From: Nitrospirota bacterium | GTDB lineage: Bacteria > Nitrospirota > 9FT-COMBO-42-15 > HDB-SIOI813 | NCBI GenBank assembly: GCA_016234155.1 | Contig: JACRGZ010000034.1 | Coordinates: 1 to 12,580, forward strand | DNA length: 12,580 nt | Direction: 5' to 3' | Part shown: piece by piece, positions 6,443 to 12,580 of the stretch | How positions within the stretch are numbered: position 1 is the first letter of the stretch | Layout: each line of letters starts with the position of its first letter | The notes under the pieces: model-generated | Database searches by the model: none | What the model was told of the DNA's origin: nothing | The model's input: only the letters and a program-made list of their open reading frames with translations | Position numbers and translations under genes: made by a program

Positions 6443-7681
6443 CTACTCCAGAAAATATCTCTCTTCGATCGGCAGGACTACTGTAAACTGACTACCTTCC
6501 CCCTTCTTGCTGATCACCCTGATTTCACCATCATGCAGTTCTACAATCTGTTTTGCTATGGAAAGACCAAGGCCGTGACCGGTCTTATGTCTGACCTGCG
6601 CATCAGAAGACCTATAGAATTTATCAAATATATGCGGCATATCCTCCTCTGAAATGCCGATGCCGGTATCAATGACATGAATCATCAGCCTGTCTACCTC
6701 TTCGTCCACCCGTAATGTTATCTTACCATGCTCCGGCGTATATTTTATTGCGTTACCTATGAGGTTCATCAAAACTATCCCCATAAACTCTTTATCAATG
6801 TTCACAGGAGGGATCTTCTCAGGCAGGATAAGTTCATAATTAATATTCTTTTTCTTCTGGGCGGTCGCCACCTTAAATATACCTTCTATAAACTCCTTAG
6901 TCCTTGTCATTGATCTGGATAAAACCAGCCCCCCCATCTCTATCTTTGATAAATGGAGGAGGTTGTTTATAAGGGTCGAAAGCCTGCCGGCCTCTTCATT
7001 CATGGTGTTACAGAATTCCACGATAGTATCCCTGCCGGCAACATCACCACCAATAAGCATCTCTGTATATGCCTTGATAGTATTGAGCGGGGTCTTCAGC
7101 TCGTGCGATACATGAGAGAGAAACTCTATCTTGACCTGGTCCGCTAACTTCTGGGATGTTATGTCCTTGGCTATCAAAAGGCTCCCGTTTGGGTGTCCGT
7201 CACCCCTTATAAGGGTCTTATAAGAGACCCTCAGGTAGCTTGACCCCACATTAATATCTGCTGTCTTCTCTACCAATTTATCTATAGACTCAGAATGTTC
7301 CAGTACAAAGTCAAGTATGCCGTTTCCACCCTGACACTCTCTTACATGCTTGCCTTTTATATCTCCTCTTTTCAAATTAAGAAGCTGTTCCATAATATGG
7401 TTCATAGCCAAGACACGGCCTGAAGAATCAAAGATCATAATCCCGTCATTCAGGTTATCCAGAACAGACTCAAATTTGCTGATATGGTATGAGAGGAGCT
7501 TGTTTGTCAGGCGAAGATTTGCAACTATTTCCTTATCATCATCACTGCTATCTTCTGTCTTATTTACACGGCTGACTAATCCCTCTGCAGGGGTTGCTGT
7601 TGAGAGGCTATCTAATAGTTTTAGAAAATCAGTGACTGGTTTAATATCTTTTAACGGCTTTAATATCCCGGATATTTTCAT
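6443..7681 (-). CDS. Soluble PAS-domain sensor histidine kinase
   Basis: This 412-residue histidine kinase has no membrane segment or signal peptide, so it probably senses a cytoplasmic or membrane-proximal cue. A charged N-terminal stretch (1-65) leads into a PAS domain (about 66-178: LDNLNDGIMIFDSSGRVLAMN...GSLLIAKDITSQ). The dimerisation domain holds the phosphoacceptor His193 in SHELKTP. The ATPase domain has the N box (NLIGNAIKY, N306/N310), the G1 box DTGIG (338-342), an F box (IFDKFYRS) and the G2 box GHGLGL (368-373). All catalytic motifs are intact. AGAGG sits five bases before the ATG at 7681, which supports the start. No response regulator lies beside it in the window, so the partner is unknown. 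Its position ahead of the STAS and secretion genes suggests, but does not prove, that it controls them. Confidence 0.92.
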   Translation of the reverse strand: MKISGILKPLKDIKPVTDFLKLLDSLSTATPAEGLVSRVNKTEDSSDDDKEIVANLRLTNKLLSYHISKFESVLDNLNDGIMIFDSSGRVLAMNHIMEQLLNLKRGDIKGKHVRECQGGNGILDFVLEHSESIDKLVEKTADINVGSSYLRVSYKTLIRGDGHPNGSLLIAKDITSQKLADQVKIEFLSHVSHELKTPLNTIKAYTEMLIGGDVAGRDTIVEFCNTMNEEAGRLSTLINNLLHLSKIEMGGLVLSRSMTRTKEFIEGIFKVATAQKKKNINYELILPEKIPPVNIDKEFMGIVLMNLIGNAIKYTPEHGKITLRVDEEVDRLMIHVIDTGIGISEEDMPHIFDKFYRSSDAQVRHKTGHGLGLSIAKQIVELHDGEIRVISKKGEGSQFTVVLPIEERYFLE

Positions 7682-7772
7682 ATTGCCTCTTGTAAAAAGG
7701 TCTTCTGTGATGGTTTATCGGTGATATGCTATATCTACTTGAAAATTAGGGGGGAAATACTCATCTGCTCAT

Positions 7773-8843
7773 TCACTCCTTGACCCCTGCATTTTTAAAG
7801 TCCTCTACCTCTCTTACAAGGGCTTCTACAAGTTCTTCCTCTTTTAATTTCCTGACCACCGCTCCATCCCTGAACAAAAGACCAACCCCTTTACCGCCTG
7901 CAATTCCGATATCAGCCTCCTTGCCCTCACCTATCCCGTTTACCACACAGCCGAGGATAGATATATTAAGCGGCAGCGTTACATGAGAAAGCCTTCTCTC
8001 TACCTCTGAAGCAATCCCTTCTATGTCTATCTCCATCCGTCCGCAGGTCGGACACGATATTATATTTACACCACGATGTCTGAGGTTTAATGCCTTTAAT
8101 ATCTCGTAGGCCACCCTTACCTCTTCCACAGGGTCAGCAGTCAGAGAAACCCTTATGGTATCACCTATCCCCTCTGATAACAGTATCCCTATGCCGATTG
8201 CAGACTTTACTGTCCCGGATAAAAGCGGGCCTGCCTCTGATATGCCGACATGCAAGGGGTAACCTACCTTCTTTGAGATGAGCCTGTAGGCATTGATGGT
8301 CATGGGTACGCTTGATGCCTTAAGAGATACCTTTATGTCATAGAAATCATGTTCTTCCAATATCTGTATATGTCTAATGGCAGACTCTACCATTGCCTCA
8401 GGGGTAGGATGACCATATTTTTGCAATAGGTCTTCCTCTAAGGAACCTGCGTTCACACCTATTCTGATAGGGATGCCCCTCTCCTTTGCCGCTTTCACTA
8501 CATGCTCGATCCTGTTCTTATCTCCTATATTACCCGGATTAAGCCTCAGGGCATCAACACCTTTCTCGATAGATAGGAGGGCAAGCCTGTAGTCAAAATG
8601 GATATCAGCTATAAGGGGAATACCTATAGCTCTCTTTATTACGGCAAGGGCTTCTGCAGCATCCCTGTCAGGCACAGCAACCCGCACCACCTCGCACCCT
8701 GCCTCTTCAAGCCTCTTTATCTGTGCAACAGTAGCCTCTGCGTCTCTTGTATCTGTGTTGGTCATGGATTGAACTACAACAGGGGCATCGCCGCCTATCA
8801 GAACATTGCCAACCCTTATTTGCCGTGTCTTTCTACGCTTCAT
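7773..8843 (-). CDS. ispG: 4-hydroxy-3-methylbut-2-en-1-yl diphosphate synthase
   Basis: IspG (GcpE) carries out the reductive dehydroxylation of MEcPP to HMBPP, the penultimate step of the MEP isoprenoid pathway, in the cytoplasm. The protein has 356 residues and begins MKRRKTRQIRVGNVLIGG, followed by the family signature VVVQSMTNTDTRD. The TIM-barrel part covers about 1-255. The C-terminal iron-sulfur domain holds C264 and C267 (CPTCGR), C299 and E306 (GCVVNGIGE), the four ligands of the [4Fe-4S] cluster. The bacterial-type length without a large insertion is typical. AGGTGA just before the ATG gives a good ribosome binding site, and those bases are the end of a repeat cassette (8852-8996). 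About 90 bp separate it from the kinase gene downstream. No functional link to its neighbours is evident. Confidence 0.97.
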   Translation of the reverse strand: MKRRKTRQIRVGNVLIGGDAPVVVQSMTNTDTRDAEATVAQIKRLEEAGCEVVRVAVPDRDAAEALAVIKRAIGIPLIADIHFDYRLALLSIEKGVDALRLNPGNIGDKNRIEHVVKAAKERGIPIRIGVNAGSLEEDLLQKYGHPTPEAMVESAIRHIQILEEHDFYDIKVSLKASSVPMTINAYRLISKKVGYPLHVGISEAGPLLSGTVKSAIGIGILLSEGIGDTIRVSLTADPVEEVRVAYEILKALNLRHRGVNIISCPTCGRMEIDIEGIASEVERRLSHVTLPLNISILGCVVNGIGEGKEADIGIAGGKGVGLLFRDGAVVRKLKEEELVEALVREVEDFKNAGVKE

Positions 8844-8851
8844 CTTTCACC

Positions 8852-8996
8852 TGAAAATGACCTTTCAAATCCCCCCTTACCCCATAATCCCCCTAAATCC
8901 CCCTTTAAAAAAGGGGGACTTTTACCCCCCTTTTCTAAAGGGGCTGGGTTCCCGTTGCTGCGAAGCATTGCAACGGGAAGGGGGGGATTATTTTCA
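8852..8996. repeat. 145-bp repeat cassette (core B), full copy
   Basis: It begins TGAAAAT (8852) and ends ATTTTCA (8996). Inside are the hairpins CCCCCTTT-aaa-AAAGGGGG (8899-8917) and CCCCTTT-tct-AAAGGGG (8927-8943), and the 27-bp hairpin CCCGTTGC...GCAACGGG (8951-8977). The second half matches 1-79. It lies directly upstream of ispG. A minus-strand reading frame through it would give a peptide containing PPFLKGDLGG, a repeat-derived string and not a plausible gene. Confidence 0.88.
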
Positions 8997-9032
8997 TCCT
9001 CCTTTGTGAGCCATGGCTCATGACGGTTCATC
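8997..9032. repeat. Cassette-flanking module with perfect TGAGCC/GGCTCA palindrome, copy 2
   Basis: TCCTCCTTTG is followed by a 14-bp perfect palindrome TGAGCCATGGCTCA (9007-9020) and then TGACGGTTCAT. This is the spacer between cassettes 8852-8996 and 9033-9091. The same arrangement is seen at 1072-1108. Confidence 0.65.
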
Positions 9033-9091
9033 TGAAAATAACCCCACCCTCACCCTTACCCTCTCCCTGAGGGAGAGGGGATTGATTTTCA
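9033..9091. repeat. 59-bp repeat cassette (core C)
   Basis: It begins TGAAAAT and ends GATTTTCA, like the longer cassettes, but the core is different: ACCCCACCCTCACCC, followed by a 9-bp stem CCCTCTCCC-tga-GGGAGAGGG (9059-9079). It ends five bases from the stop of the lipoprotein gene, so in the minus-strand RNA it forms a hairpin just after that gene and may act as a 3' end or weak terminator. Confidence 0.75.
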
Positions 9092-9096
9092 AGTTC

Positions 9097-9726
9097 CTAC
9101 TTTCTTATATCGAATTCAAACTCTTCTTCAAACCCGTCAAGCTCAACCCTCAACCGCAAATTCTTTCCATATGTAACAGCCTTCCTGAAATAGACAAAAC
9201 CCCTCACCTGGGAGTTGGGATATATTACAGTCTCCGGAAGGGCAAGTATGGATATGTTGCTGAATGGCCTTCTTATATAGGAAGGGACTTCAAACCCGTA
9301 TGTGTATGGCGGTTTAGTCTCTTCAAATCTGAAGAATATATCAGGGTATCTATTGCCATAAAGCTCTCTTGCGGCCATCATATACTCTACCCCCTCCGGT
9401 GGGACAGCCTCAAATTGATTTCCATGTTCATCAAAAAGCACAAGTCCGCCGTATTGGACAGATACCTTCTCACCGGTATTATTTCTTATAAGAAGCAAAA
9501 AGGGGGTAAAATAATCATTCAAAGAATATGGCGGGTACCGCCATTCTTCACTTTGTATAGATACCTTTATCCCCCCTTTCTCCCTGGTAATAATGTTAGA
9601 CTCTAAATCAATCAGCCCAGGCTGCTCAGATTTAGGAATGATCTTTGGCGCACAGGCTGCAATGGCTGCAATGGAGGCACAAAGGAGAACAGGCAACACA
9701 TATATAAATTTATTGCAGGACTTCAT
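9097..9726 (-). CDS. Conserved-type lipoprotein of unknown function
   Basis: This 209-residue predicted lipoprotein has an N-terminal KSCNKFIYVLPVLLCASIAAIA signal, followed by lipobox IAAC with Cys25 as the lipidated residue and A-P-K after it. The mature part is strand-rich (GGIKVSIQSEEW, FTPFLLLIRNNTGEKVSVQYGGLVLFDEHGNQFEAV, VIYPNSQVRGFVYFRKAV, LRLRVELDGFEEEFEFDIRK). This suggests an immunoglobulin-like or DUF4352-like beta sandwich, a guess from pattern only. It starts one base after the stop of the small helical gene (TAA-C-ATG), with a GGGGG tract about 10 bases upstream, so the two are very likely co-expressed. I do not recognise a specific family. It probably sits on the periplasmic face of the inner or outer membrane. 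Confidence 0.8.
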   Translation of the reverse strand: MKSCNKFIYVLPVLLCASIAAIAACAPKIIPKSEQPGLIDLESNIITREKGGIKVSIQSEEWRYPPYSLNDYFTPFLLLIRNNTGEKVSVQYGGLVLFDEHGNQFEAVPPEGVEYMMAARELYGNRYPDIFFRFEETKPPYTYGFEVPSYIRRPFSNISILALPETVIYPNSQVRGFVYFRKAVTYGKNLRLRVELDGFEEEFEFDIRK

Positions 9727-9727
9727 G

Positions 9728-10060
9728 TTATTTAATCCCCCCTTTCCCCAGGTCTCTTAAACTATCCAGCTCCATACTGTAACGATCCTCCTCTATCCTG
9801 ACATTATCAATCATTTCTATTATATCTTTCACCTCATCCTTTGAAAGGATATCATACTCTTTTTTATCAACCGCCTCTATAAATCTTTCACCAAGCTCTC
9901 TGTAGAGACCGGATAAACGGCTCCTGACCTTAAAAATATCAAGTCTGAATTTAACCATGTCCATCTCTGTCATTGTCTTAAGAAATAGAGATGTCCCTTC
10001 CTTTCTCAGGACTGAGACCCCCTCTGAGAGATCATGCTGAATTTTGCTGAGTATATCCAT
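9728..10060 (-). CDS. Small helical protein of unknown function
   Basis: This 110-residue protein begins MDILSKIQHDLSEGVSVLRKEG. It is almost entirely predicted alpha-helical and highly charged, with heptad-like stretches (MVKFRLDIFKVRSRLSGLYRELGERFIEAV; EVKDIIEMIDNVRIEEDRYSMELDSLRDL) that suggest a coiled coil or helical bundle. There is no signal peptide, membrane segment or cysteine. ATG 10060 was chosen because an earlier in-frame ATG (10123) lies inside the terminal repeat of the inverted-repeat element and would add unrelated sequence. The chosen start lacks a strong ribosome binding site. It is separated by one base from the lipoprotein gene. Function is unknown; it is probably a small cytoplasmic structural or regulatory partner. 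Confidence 0.7.
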   Translation of the reverse strand: MDILSKIQHDLSEGVSVLRKEGTSLFLKTMTEMDMVKFRLDIFKVRSRLSGLYRELGERFIEAVDKKEYDILSKDEVKDIIEMIDNVRIEEDRYSMELDSLRDLGKGGIK

Positions 10061-10110
10061 GCAATGGATATTACATCTTTGAATAGATAAAATCAAGGCA
10101 CATGGAACAT

Positions 10111-10262
10111 CGTAACTTCTCAATAAGTTGATGTAATGTATGCTGTCATTCCCGAATGTTTCTATCGGGAATCCAGAGTCCTGTCAACATTGAAATTAGA
10201 TTCCCGCTTAAAACTGCGGGAATGACAAACTTCAAACTACCTCAACTTATTGAGAAGTTACG
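10111..10262. mobile_element. MITE-like element with perfect 21-bp terminal inverted repeats
   Basis: The left end (10111-10131, starting CGTAACTTCTCAATAAG) is the exact reverse complement of the right end (10242-10262). Each end itself contains AACTT and AAGTT as a small inverted pair. Inside lie a second inverted pair, TGTCATTCCCG (10144-10154) and CGGGAATGACA (10217-10227), and two 8-bp hairpins, ATTCCCGA...TCGGGAAT and ATTCCCGC...GCGGGAAT. The 152-bp unit carries no coding sequence. It ends five bases from the recG stop and 50 bases before the start of the next gene. No clear target duplication is seen beyond a possible CG. This is typical of a non-autonomous transposon remnant. Confidence 0.85.
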
Positions 10263-10267
10263 GAAAA

Positions 10268-12367
10268 TCAACTCACTGTTGCCAGTTTCAACTTATCCTT
10301 CCACCTTCGCTCTGTAACGTTCCTCAGCGCCCTGTTTTCCGCCCTTTCCATGACCGGGTCTTTCATGACAAGTTCAAACGCCTCTTTCCTTGCGGCCTCC
10401 AATATCTTTGCATCCCTTAAGATATTGGCCACCTTCAGTTCAGGAATCCCTGACTGTCTCGTCCCAAAAAACTCACCGGGCCCCCTGATTGATAAATCCT
10501 CCTCTGCTATCCTGAACCCGTTGTTTGTCCTCTCCATGGCATTGAGTCTGCATCTGCCTTCTTCTGTGATATTCCCTTCCGTAAGTAGGAGGCAGTAAGA
10601 CTTGCCTCCTCCTCTCCCAACCCTTCCACGCAGTTGATGAAGCTGAGACAGACCGAACCTCTCGGCATGTTCTATAACCATCACCGTTGCATTAGGGACA
10701 TCTACACCCACTTCCACAACGGTAGTGGAGACAAGGACATGTGTCTCATTTTTCTTAAATCTCTCCATAATCTTCTCTTTTTCAGCAAAGCTCATCCTCC
10801 CGTGAAGAAGACCTACATTATGCCGCTGGAAGGATTTTTGTAGCCTTTCCGCCATCTCTGTGGCCCCCTTCAGATCAACCTTTTCAGATTCCTCCACGAG
10901 CGGGTATACAACATACGCCTGTCTCCCCTTATTAAGTTCCTCCTGCATTATATAGTATGCATCCCTCCTGCTCTCACCATAAAGCCATCTTGTCACAGCC
11001 GGCATACGCCCCGGAGGAAGTTCGTCTATTATAGATAGATTAAGGTCTCCATAGACGGTAAGGGAGAGCGTACGGGGTATCGGCGTGGCGGTCATGATAA
11101 GTACGTCCGGGTTATATCCCTTCTCCTTAAGTGCAGCCCTCTGAAGCACGCCGAATTTGTGCTGTTCATCAATCACTGTAAACCCTAAACGGTTAAACCG
11201 GACGCCTTCTTCGAGGAGTGCATGTGTGCCTATCACAATGCCGGCCCCCCCGCTTGCAATATCAGATAAGACAGCAACTTTATCTCTCGACCTTGCACCG
11301 CTTGTAAGGATACACGATGAAATACCAAGTTGGTCTAAATATCTCTTGATATTCCGGTAGTGCTGTTCCGCTAACACCTCAGTCGGGGCCATCAGGGCAG
11401 CCTGATACCCATTTTCCACTGCAATAAGCATTGCGCTAAGCGCTACTGCAGTCTTCCCGCACCCCACATCCCCCTGCAGCAGCCTGTTCATGGGATGCGG
11501 ATCCGCCATATCAGCTTTTATTTCATTGATAACCCTCTGTTGGGATGGGGTAAGTTTATAAGGGAGGATGGAGGAGAGCTTATCAAGTAAAACACCGTTT
11601 GCATTGAATGCGATACCTCTCTCTTTATCTGTTGACATCTTTTTCATTGCCAGTCCTATCTCCAGGAGAAAGAACTCTTCAAAAGAGAGCCTCTTATGCG
11701 CCCTCGTCTCTCCACTGTTCAGATCGTCAACACTGTTCCCCTCAGGAGGGAAGTGTATGGCATTTATGGCCTCGCCCAAAACAGGGAGGCGGTACTTGTC
11801 AAGCATGTCCGTCGAAATTATTTCAGGTATGCTGCATGTATCAAGGACTCCCCTGATTATGTTCCTCATAACCTTCTGTGAAAGTCCGCTTGTTACATGG
11901 TATATGGGGACTATCCTGCCTGTGTGTATAAGGGCGTTATCCCCGGGGCTGATAATCTCAAATTCCGGGCCCTCTATATATAGTCCATATCCGTAATGGT
12001 CTGCCTTTACCTGTCCATTTAAGACAACCATGCTCCCCTTCTTTAAGACATCTTTCAAAAAGGCCTGATTGAACCACTTTGCTGTAATATGTCCCGAACT
12101 ATCCCCGATGGCAACCTCAAATATCTTTTTTTTCTGTCTTGGTGTGATTACAACTCTTGTTGATAATATTTCCCCCTGAACCGTCTGATGAAGATCGCCG
12201 CAGTATTGAGATATCTCGCTTATAGGTTTTATGTTACTCCTGTCCTCGTACCTGAAGGGGATGTAATACAGGAGGTCTTCTACCGTAAATATACCCAGTC
12301 TGTTAAGCAGTTTTGCCCGTGCAGGGCCTACGCCCTTTATATACTGGATATCTTTGTAAAGGTCCAT
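10268..12367 (-). CDS. recG: ATP-dependent DNA helicase RecG
   Basis: This 699-residue RecG is a superfamily 2 helicase that reverses stalled replication forks and branch-migrates Holliday junctions. The N-terminus (about 1-50) has the helix-hairpin-helix-like IKGVGPARAKLLNRLGI, then the wedge/OB-fold region (about 60-145), which binds the branched DNA. The helicase core shows Walker A GDVGCGKT (299-306), PTEVLAEQH (329-336), the DEQH box (400-403), TATPIPRT (426-433) and the C-terminal motif HQLRGRVGRGGG (577-588). The TRG-type ending (GPGEFFGTRQSGIPEL, 629-643) is specific to RecG. Length and motifs are normal and complete. The ATG at 12367 gives the usual start; only a weak AAGAG precedes it. 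It is divergent from rpmB. The 152-bp inverted-repeat element lies just behind its stop and may reduce read-through into the next gene. Confidence 0.97.
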   Translation of the reverse strand: MDLYKDIQYIKGVGPARAKLLNRLGIFTVEDLLYYIPFRYEDRSNIKPISEISQYCGDLHQTVQGEILSTRVVITPRQKKKIFEVAIGDSSGHITAKWFNQAFLKDVLKKGSMVVLNGQVKADHYGYGLYIEGPEFEIISPGDNALIHTGRIVPIYHVTSGLSQKVMRNIIRGVLDTCSIPEIISTDMLDKYRLPVLGEAINAIHFPPEGNSVDDLNSGETRAHKRLSFEEFFLLEIGLAMKKMSTDKERGIAFNANGVLLDKLSSILPYKLTPSQQRVINEIKADMADPHPMNRLLQGDVGCGKTAVALSAMLIAVENGYQAALMAPTEVLAEQHYRNIKRYLDQLGISSCILTSGARSRDKVAVLSDIASGGAGIVIGTHALLEEGVRFNRLGFTVIDEQHKFGVLQRAALKEKGYNPDVLIMTATPIPRTLSLTVYGDLNLSIIDELPPGRMPAVTRWLYGESRRDAYYIMQEELNKGRQAYVVYPLVEESEKVDLKGATEMAERLQKSFQRHNVGLLHGRMSFAEKEKIMERFKKNETHVLVSTTVVEVGVDVPNATVMVIEHAERFGLSQLHQLRGRVGRGGGKSYCLLLTEGNITEEGRCRLNAMERTNNGFRIAEEDLSIRGPGEFFGTRQSGIPELKVANILRDAKILEAARKEAFELVMKDPVMERAENRALRNVTERRWKDKLKLATVS

Positions 12368-12447
12368 GATTGCTCTTGCTTTTTATGCCTAACCTATGAT
12401 AATCTATCAAAACGTTGTATACAAGTTTTTAAATCAGGAGGTGTAAA
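12368..12447. promoter_or_regulatory. Divergent recG/rpmB promoter region
   Basis: The 80-bp region separates recG (minus) from rpmB (plus). For recG, TTGATA (minus strand, 12410-12405) and CATAAA (12387-12382) are spaced by 17 bp, a fair sigma-70 pair. For rpmB, TATGATAAT at 12395-12403 is a good -10 candidate, with TTGCTC/TTGCTT upstream at poor spacing. A 10-bp palindrome TTGTATACAA lies at 12415-12424 between them and the rpmB ribosome binding site; it could be an operator or chance. Confidence 0.35.
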
Positions 12448-12580
12448 GTGGCCAGGGAATGTTCAATATGCGGTAAGAGAAGGCGTTCAGGGAATAACGT
12501 CAGTCATGCAAATAATAGGACGAAGAGGGTGTTTAGACCAAACCTGCAGAGGGTACGGGTGATTATCAATACAGCGCCAA
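12448..12580 (+). CDS. rpmB: 50S ribosomal protein L28, 3' end beyond window
   Basis: Translation from GTG 12448 gives MARECSICGKRRRSGNNVSH followed by ANNRTKRVFRPNLQRVRVII, the unmistakable start of L28 (GNNVSHANNRTKR and PNLQRVRV are the family's conserved blocks). CSIC is the first half of the zinc-ribbon seen in the C+ form of L28; the second CxxC lies beyond the window end. AGGAGGT at 12436-12442 is a strong ribosome binding site, six bases before the start. About 44 codons are present. It is a large-subunit protein and sits alone, divergent from recG. The GTG start and truncation make it easy to miss. Confidence 0.93.
   Translation, partial: MARECSICGKRRRSGNNVSHANNRTKRVFRPNLQRVRVIINTAP

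Noticed and set aside
7682..7772. Possible promoter between ispG and the histidine kinase
   Set aside because: Only weak boxes and a small GATAT/ATATC palindrome are seen; not strong enough to annotate.
8598..9023. Plus-strand frame across ispG start and the repeat
   Set aside because: Antisense to ispG and continuing into repeat DNA; no ribosome binding site and no protein-like pattern.
8840..9031. Minus-strand frame with PPFLKGDLGG-type peptide upstream of ispG
   Set aside because: It is translated repeat DNA (core B cassette plus spacer) and only overlaps the ispG start by chance; such strings are common artefacts of this repeat type.
9013..9606. Plus-strand frame of 197 codons
   Set aside because: Antisense to the lipoprotein gene, whose lipobox, start and operon spacing are convincing.
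10061..10123. Upstream extension of the small helical protein gene to ATG 10123
   Set aside because: The extra start lies in the terminal repeat of the 152-bp element and adds a non-helical stretch with no link to the rest.
11568..11996. Plus-strand frames within recG
   Set aside because: Shadows of the recG coding sequence, which is complete with all motifs.

Overview
The window holds one long minus-strand gene series and, at the right edge, the start of one plus-strand gene. The content points to a Gram-negative, diderm bacterium: it has type II secretion or type IV pilus genes, a lipobox lipoprotein and the MEP isoprenoid gene ispG. Base composition is moderate. The zinc-type ribosomal protein L28, the short GspE-F-G-H-I-J-like run and the dense GC-rich hairpin repeats would suit an environmental lineage such as Nitrospirota or a deltaproteobacterial-type phylum. 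That placement is inference only; no marker in the window settles it.

Right edge (12368-12580): rpmB starts with GTG at 12448 and runs off the window on the plus strand. It is divergent from recG, and an 80-bp intergenic region separates them. Middle right (7773-12367, minus strand): recG, a 152-bp element with perfect 21-bp terminal inverted repeats, a small helical protein of unknown function, a lipoprotein of unknown function, two repeat cassettes, then ispG. Middle (5923-7681): a soluble PAS histidine kinase, a 145-bp repeat and a STAS-domain protein. Left (105-5926): a secretion/pilus assembly block in the order ATPase (GspE/PilB), inner-membrane platform (GspF/PilC), major pseudopilin (GspG-like), GspH-like, GspI/PilV-like and GspJ/PilW-like. 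STAS overlaps GspE by 4 nt, GspE overlaps GspF by 1 nt, and the last three pseudopilin genes overlap by tens of bases, so this block is very probably translated as a coupled set. No secretin, GspC/L/M or prepilin peptidase lies in the window, so type II secretion and a type IV pilus-like machine cannot be told apart here. The two sensory genes immediately upstream may regulate it.

The least ordinary feature is the intergenic DNA. Several junctions carry repeat cassettes that begin TGAAAAT and end ATTTTCA (plus-strand view) but contain unrelated cores. One of them forms the apparent 5' end of the GspJ/PilW-like gene, where it would encode most of the prepilin leader. The same cassette end sits directly at the start codons of ispG and the STAS gene. 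A separate insertion with an 11-bp direct repeat lies between the gspF-like and gspG-like genes. A small hairpin module (CCCGTTGC...GCAACGGG) recurs inside two different repeat types. The lipoprotein, the small helical protein and the calcium-motif-rich GspJ-like protein are the protein-level items most worth follow-up.
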